From JBBIRT01 sp037441725 (GTDB lineage: Bacteria; Desulfobacterota; BSN033; UBA1163), in NCBI GenBank assembly GCA_037441725.1, contig JBBIRT010000133.1, positions 1 to 8,561 of the forward strand: DNA of 8,561 bases. Reading direction: 5' to 3'. Shown here piece after piece: positions 6,581 through 8,561 of the stretch. Both the position numbers and the translations under genes were made by a program. The first letter of the stretch is position 1. Every line of letters starts with the position of its first letter. Below the pieces are notes generated by a model. That model was not told where the DNA came from. It ran no database searches and saw only the letters and a list, made by a program, of their open reading frames with translations.

Positions 6581-6733
6581 GTTTCTATTTTCACCTTTTT
6601 TAGGGTATCTTTCAAACAGGATTTTCCAAAAGGTTGGAGAGACTTGACAAGAGTTTCCTGATATGATACTGGACAAGGCAAAATCAAATGATGGATTCAG
6701 TCAGCAATGTATAAATCTTGAAGAGGAGGACGG
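6581..6733. promoter_or_regulatory. Divergent intergenic region with candidate bidirectional promoter
   Basis: This 153-bp region separates the leftward amidohydrolase from the rightward UPF0261 gene and is the only place in the window where two transcripts must diverge. The perfect short palindrome CTTG-A-CAAG at 6643-6651 contains TTGACA (6644-6649), a consensus -35, on the + strand and TTGTCA (6650-6645) on the minus strand. A + strand -10 could be GATACT at 6665-6670 (spacer 15, shorter than ideal). A minus-strand -10 could be GAAAAT at 6626-6621 (spacer 18). TATAAA at 6710-6715 is another + strand candidate but lies too close to the start. All are by-eye matches; the palindrome might instead, or as well, be a regulator site. 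Confidence 0.35.
6591..6597 (-). promoter_or_regulatory. Ribosome-binding site deciding the amidohydrolase start
   Basis: Read on the minus strand this is AAGGTGA, 10 nt before the ATG at 6580. Together with the family-typical N-terminus MVDLILYNAH it favours 6580 over the upstream in-frame ATG at 6676, which has no comparable site. Confidence 0.6.
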
Positions 6734-7966
6734 ATGGGAAAGAAGATTGTAATTTTAGGGACTGCCAATACCAAAGGGGAGCAATTGCAATTTCTAAGGG
6801 AGAGGATTGTTTCGAGGGGACATGAGCCCATTCTCATGGATCTAAGCACAGGAGGCCATCCTTCCATCCAGGCGGATATCCCTCCCCAGGAGATAGCCCA
6901 AATCATGGGAAGAAATTTTGAGGAGATCATCTCTTCGAAAGATCGATTTGATGTCACCCATACCATGAGTGTGGGGGCTCAACAGAAGGCCTTAGAGCTT
7001 TTATCAAAGGGAGACCTCCACGGCATTGTGGCCTTAGGTGGAGCCACCATGGCCCTGATTGGCTCACAGGTGATGTCAAAACTTCCCTTTGGAATTCCTA
7101 AGGTGATTGCCACACCTGCAGCCATGCCTGTTTATATCAGTAGATGGTTTGGAGCAATGGACCTGGTGGTTATGCAGCTCATTATGGAGATTGCAGGGAT
7201 GAATGATCTGGTGAAGAATGCCATTGCTCAGGTGGCAGGGACCATCTCAGGAATGGTTGAGGAAGCCTATGATTACAAGGAATTGAAACTTCCTTACCCT
7301 TCCATTGCTGTCACTGAACTCGGCTTTTCAGATCAGTGTGCCAAATATGTTGAGCAACTCTTAACCGAGAAGGGATATCATGTCTATCCCTTTCATGCCC
7401 AAGGGATCAGCGATCGTGCAATGGACAGACTTATCTCACAGGGCTTTTTTGACGGAGTGATTGAGATTGTTCCAGCCGGCCTGGTTGAAGAGAGATTCAA
7501 GGGGAATCGGGCTGCAGGGATGGAGAGGCTTGATGCGGCTTTAGAACGAGGCATCCCACAGGTGTGGGCTCCATGCTGTTTAAATTTGACCGGTGCAGGC
7601 CCAACTAGGACAAACAGAGAGAAATACATTGCCTCGGGCCGGGTCCTAATGATTGACGAAATTCGAGCGATGACTCGTTTTCCAATGGATGAGCTCCTGA
7701 TCGGAGCCAAACTCTATGCCGAAAAAATCAACAAGGCCAAAGGACCTATCAAGTTGATTGTTCCAAAGAAAGGTTGGTCCTCCTTAGATAGGGAGGGAAG
7801 TATTCTTTATGATCCCGGGGAAGATCAGATTTTTATAGAAGAGTTGAAAAAACACCTTCACTCACCTCTGGAGATCGAAGAAGTAGATTGTAATCTCGAA
7901 GATTTTGATACAGCCCGTGCCTTGGTCAATAGCATGATCCAATTCATTGAAGGGAAGAAAAAATAG
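6734..7966 (+). CDS. UPF0261 / Tm-1-like ATP-binding domain protein
   Basis: This 410-residue protein is a full-length member of UPF0261, related to the N-terminal ATP-binding part of the tomato Tm-1 virus-resistance protein. It begins with a Rossmann-like strand and loop (KKIVILGTANTKGEQLQFL), followed by ILMDLSTGGHP, GIVALGGATMALIGSQ, IPKVIATPAAMPVYISRWFG near residue 130, and a second lobe from about residue 190 (SIAVTELGFSDQC, EIVPAGLVEERF, WAPCCLNLTGAG, TRFPMDELL). There is no signal peptide or membrane segment. AGAGGAGGA at 6722-6730 supports the ATG at 6734. Bacterial members have no established reaction known to me; nucleotide binding is inferred from the family. The gene is followed after 21 nt by a dehydrogenase gene and is divergent from an amidohydrolase, which suggests a catabolic rather than defence role. 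Confidence in the family is high, in function low. Confidence 0.9.
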   Translation: MGKKIVILGTANTKGEQLQFLRERIVSRGHEPILMDLSTGGHPSIQADIPPQEIAQIMGRNFEEIISSKDRFDVTHTMSVGAQQKALELLSKGDLHGIVALGGATMALIGSQVMSKLPFGIPKVIATPAAMPVYISRWFGAMDLVVMQLIMEIAGMNDLVKNAIAQVAGTISGMVEEAYDYKELKLPYPSIAVTELGFSDQCAKYVEQLLTEKGYHVYPFHAQGISDRAMDRLISQGFFDGVIEIVPAGLVEERFKGNRAAGMERLDAALERGIPQVWAPCCLNLTGAGPTRTNREKYIASGRVLMIDEIRAMTRFPMDELLIGAKLYAEKINKAKGPIKLIVPKKGWSSLDREGSILYDPGEDQIFIEELKKHLHSPLEIEEVDCNLEDFDTARALVNSMIQFIEGKKK

Positions 7967-7987
7967 GAAAGAGGAGGAGTTTTAGGG

Positions 7988-8561
7988 ATGGACTTAACAG
8001 GGAAGGTGGCCCTTGTCACGGGAGGGGGTCGAGGGATTGGACGAGCTACTGCTTTGGCTCTTGCAAAAGCAGGGGCAGAGGTGTTGGTCAATTATCTTCA
8101 AAACCATGAGGCAGCCAGAGAGGTCGTTGAAAAAATTCAGGCTTTGGGTAAAAAGTCAATAGCGGTTCAAGCCAATGTGGCCAGTCGGTCTGAGGTTGAA
8201 AAATTGTTTGAGCAGTTGGATAAGGTCTTTGGGAAACTCGATATTCTCATTAACAATGCCGGGACTGGAATCCCAAAGCCCTTGGAAGAGATCACACTGG
8301 ATTTTTGGGAAAACATCCTTCAGATAGACCTGACCGGGCCATTCCTATGCACCCAAGCTGCTGCTCAAAGGATGATTCCGCGTAGATATGGTCGAATCGT
8401 AAATATCTCCTCGATCGGAGGGATTCGAGGGATGGGGATTGATCCAGCCTATAGCGCTGCCAAAGCAGGTTTGTTGGGACTTACCAAATCAACCGCCCGG
8501 TATCTTGGCCAATACAATATTACAGTAAACTCCGTATGCCCTGGCCCGATCGATACAGATC
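7988..8561 (+). CDS. FabG-like short-chain dehydrogenase/reductase (3' end outside window)
   Basis: This is the first 191 residues of a classical SDR, running off the window without a stop. The NAD(P)-binding motif TGGGRGIG (11-18), NNAG (89-92), ISS with Ser142, and Y155-SAA-K159 are present and correctly spaced; PGPIDTD near the end is the usual loop after strand 6. The position of the catalytic-tetrad Asn (NL in FabG) is Asp114 in IDLTGPF, a substitution found in other SDRs. The N-terminus (MDLTGKVALVTGG) is family-typical and GAGGAGGAG at 7971-7979 sits 8 nt before the ATG. It would reduce a 3-oxoacyl-type or other ketone, or oxidise the matching alcohol, with NAD(P)(H). An Asn35 after the second strand (LVNY) rather than an acidic residue weakly favours NADP. 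It lies 21 nt after the Tm-1-like gene, so the two are probably co-transcribed. Substrate unknown. Confidence 0.93.
   Translation, partial: MDLTGKVALVTGGGRGIGRATALALAKAGAEVLVNYLQNHEAAREVVEKIQALGKKSIAVQANVASRSEVEKLFEQLDKVFGKLDILINNAGTGIPKPLEEITLDFWENILQIDLTGPFLCTQAAAQRMIPRRYGRIVNISSIGGIRGMGIDPAYSAAKAGLLGLTKSTARYLGQYNITVNSVCPGPIDTD

Noticed and set aside
6581..6676. N-terminal extension of the amidohydrolase to the ATG at 6676
   Set aside because: The extra 32 residues resemble no signal peptide or family sequence, and ATG 6580 has a ribosome-binding site and the family-typical start.

Overview
The window looks like chromosomal DNA of an anaerobic bacterium, most likely a sulfate-reducer or syntroph-like member of the former Deltaproteobacteria (Desulfobacterota). 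This is inferred from the mix of gene families: desulforedoxin-type microproteins, paired class III CoA-transferases, an acyl-CoA dehydrogenase and a Tm-1-like/UPF0261 protein. Strong AG-rich ribosome-binding sites, heavy AGG/AGA arginine use and a mid-range G+C content judged by eye fit this, but no rRNA or phylogenetic marker is present, so the assignment is tentative. I see no mobile element, CRISPR array, tRNA or rRNA.

Left part (1-5046, all + strand, closely spaced): the 3' end of an acyl-CoA synthetase; two tandem desulforedoxin-like proteins of 39 and 46 aa, too short for usual ORF cut-offs; a SirB1-type transglutaminase-like/TPR protein whose reading frame has no ATG, GTG or TTG start upstream of its conserved domain; two consecutive CaiB/BaiF class III CoA-transferases; and an acyl-CoA dehydrogenase. 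Gaps are 57 nt or less and one pair overlaps, so this is probably one operon. It would activate a carboxylic acid to its CoA ester, by ligation or CoA transfer, and then oxidise the thioester. The actual substrate cannot be read from the sequence.

The most interesting point is that the first CoA-transferase has Tyr where the second, and the family, has the catalytic Asp. The pair may therefore be a heteromer with one catalytic and one non-catalytic subunit, as two-gene class III CoA-transferases of anaerobic aromatic degradation might suggest.

Right part: a YtcJ-like metal-dependent amidohydrolase lies on the minus strand (5039-6580), and its 3' end overlaps the acyl-CoA dehydrogenase gene by 8 bp. 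A 153-bp divergent intergenic region (6581-6733) separates it from a second + strand unit: a full-length UPF0261/Tm-1-like protein of unknown function and a FabG-like short-chain dehydrogenase cut off by the window end. The intergenic region holds a short palindrome that could supply -35 elements in both directions.

Together the genes look like part of a catabolic island handling an acyl-CoA, and possibly an amide- or cyclic-amide-containing precursor, with the Tm-1-like protein as the functionally unexplained member.
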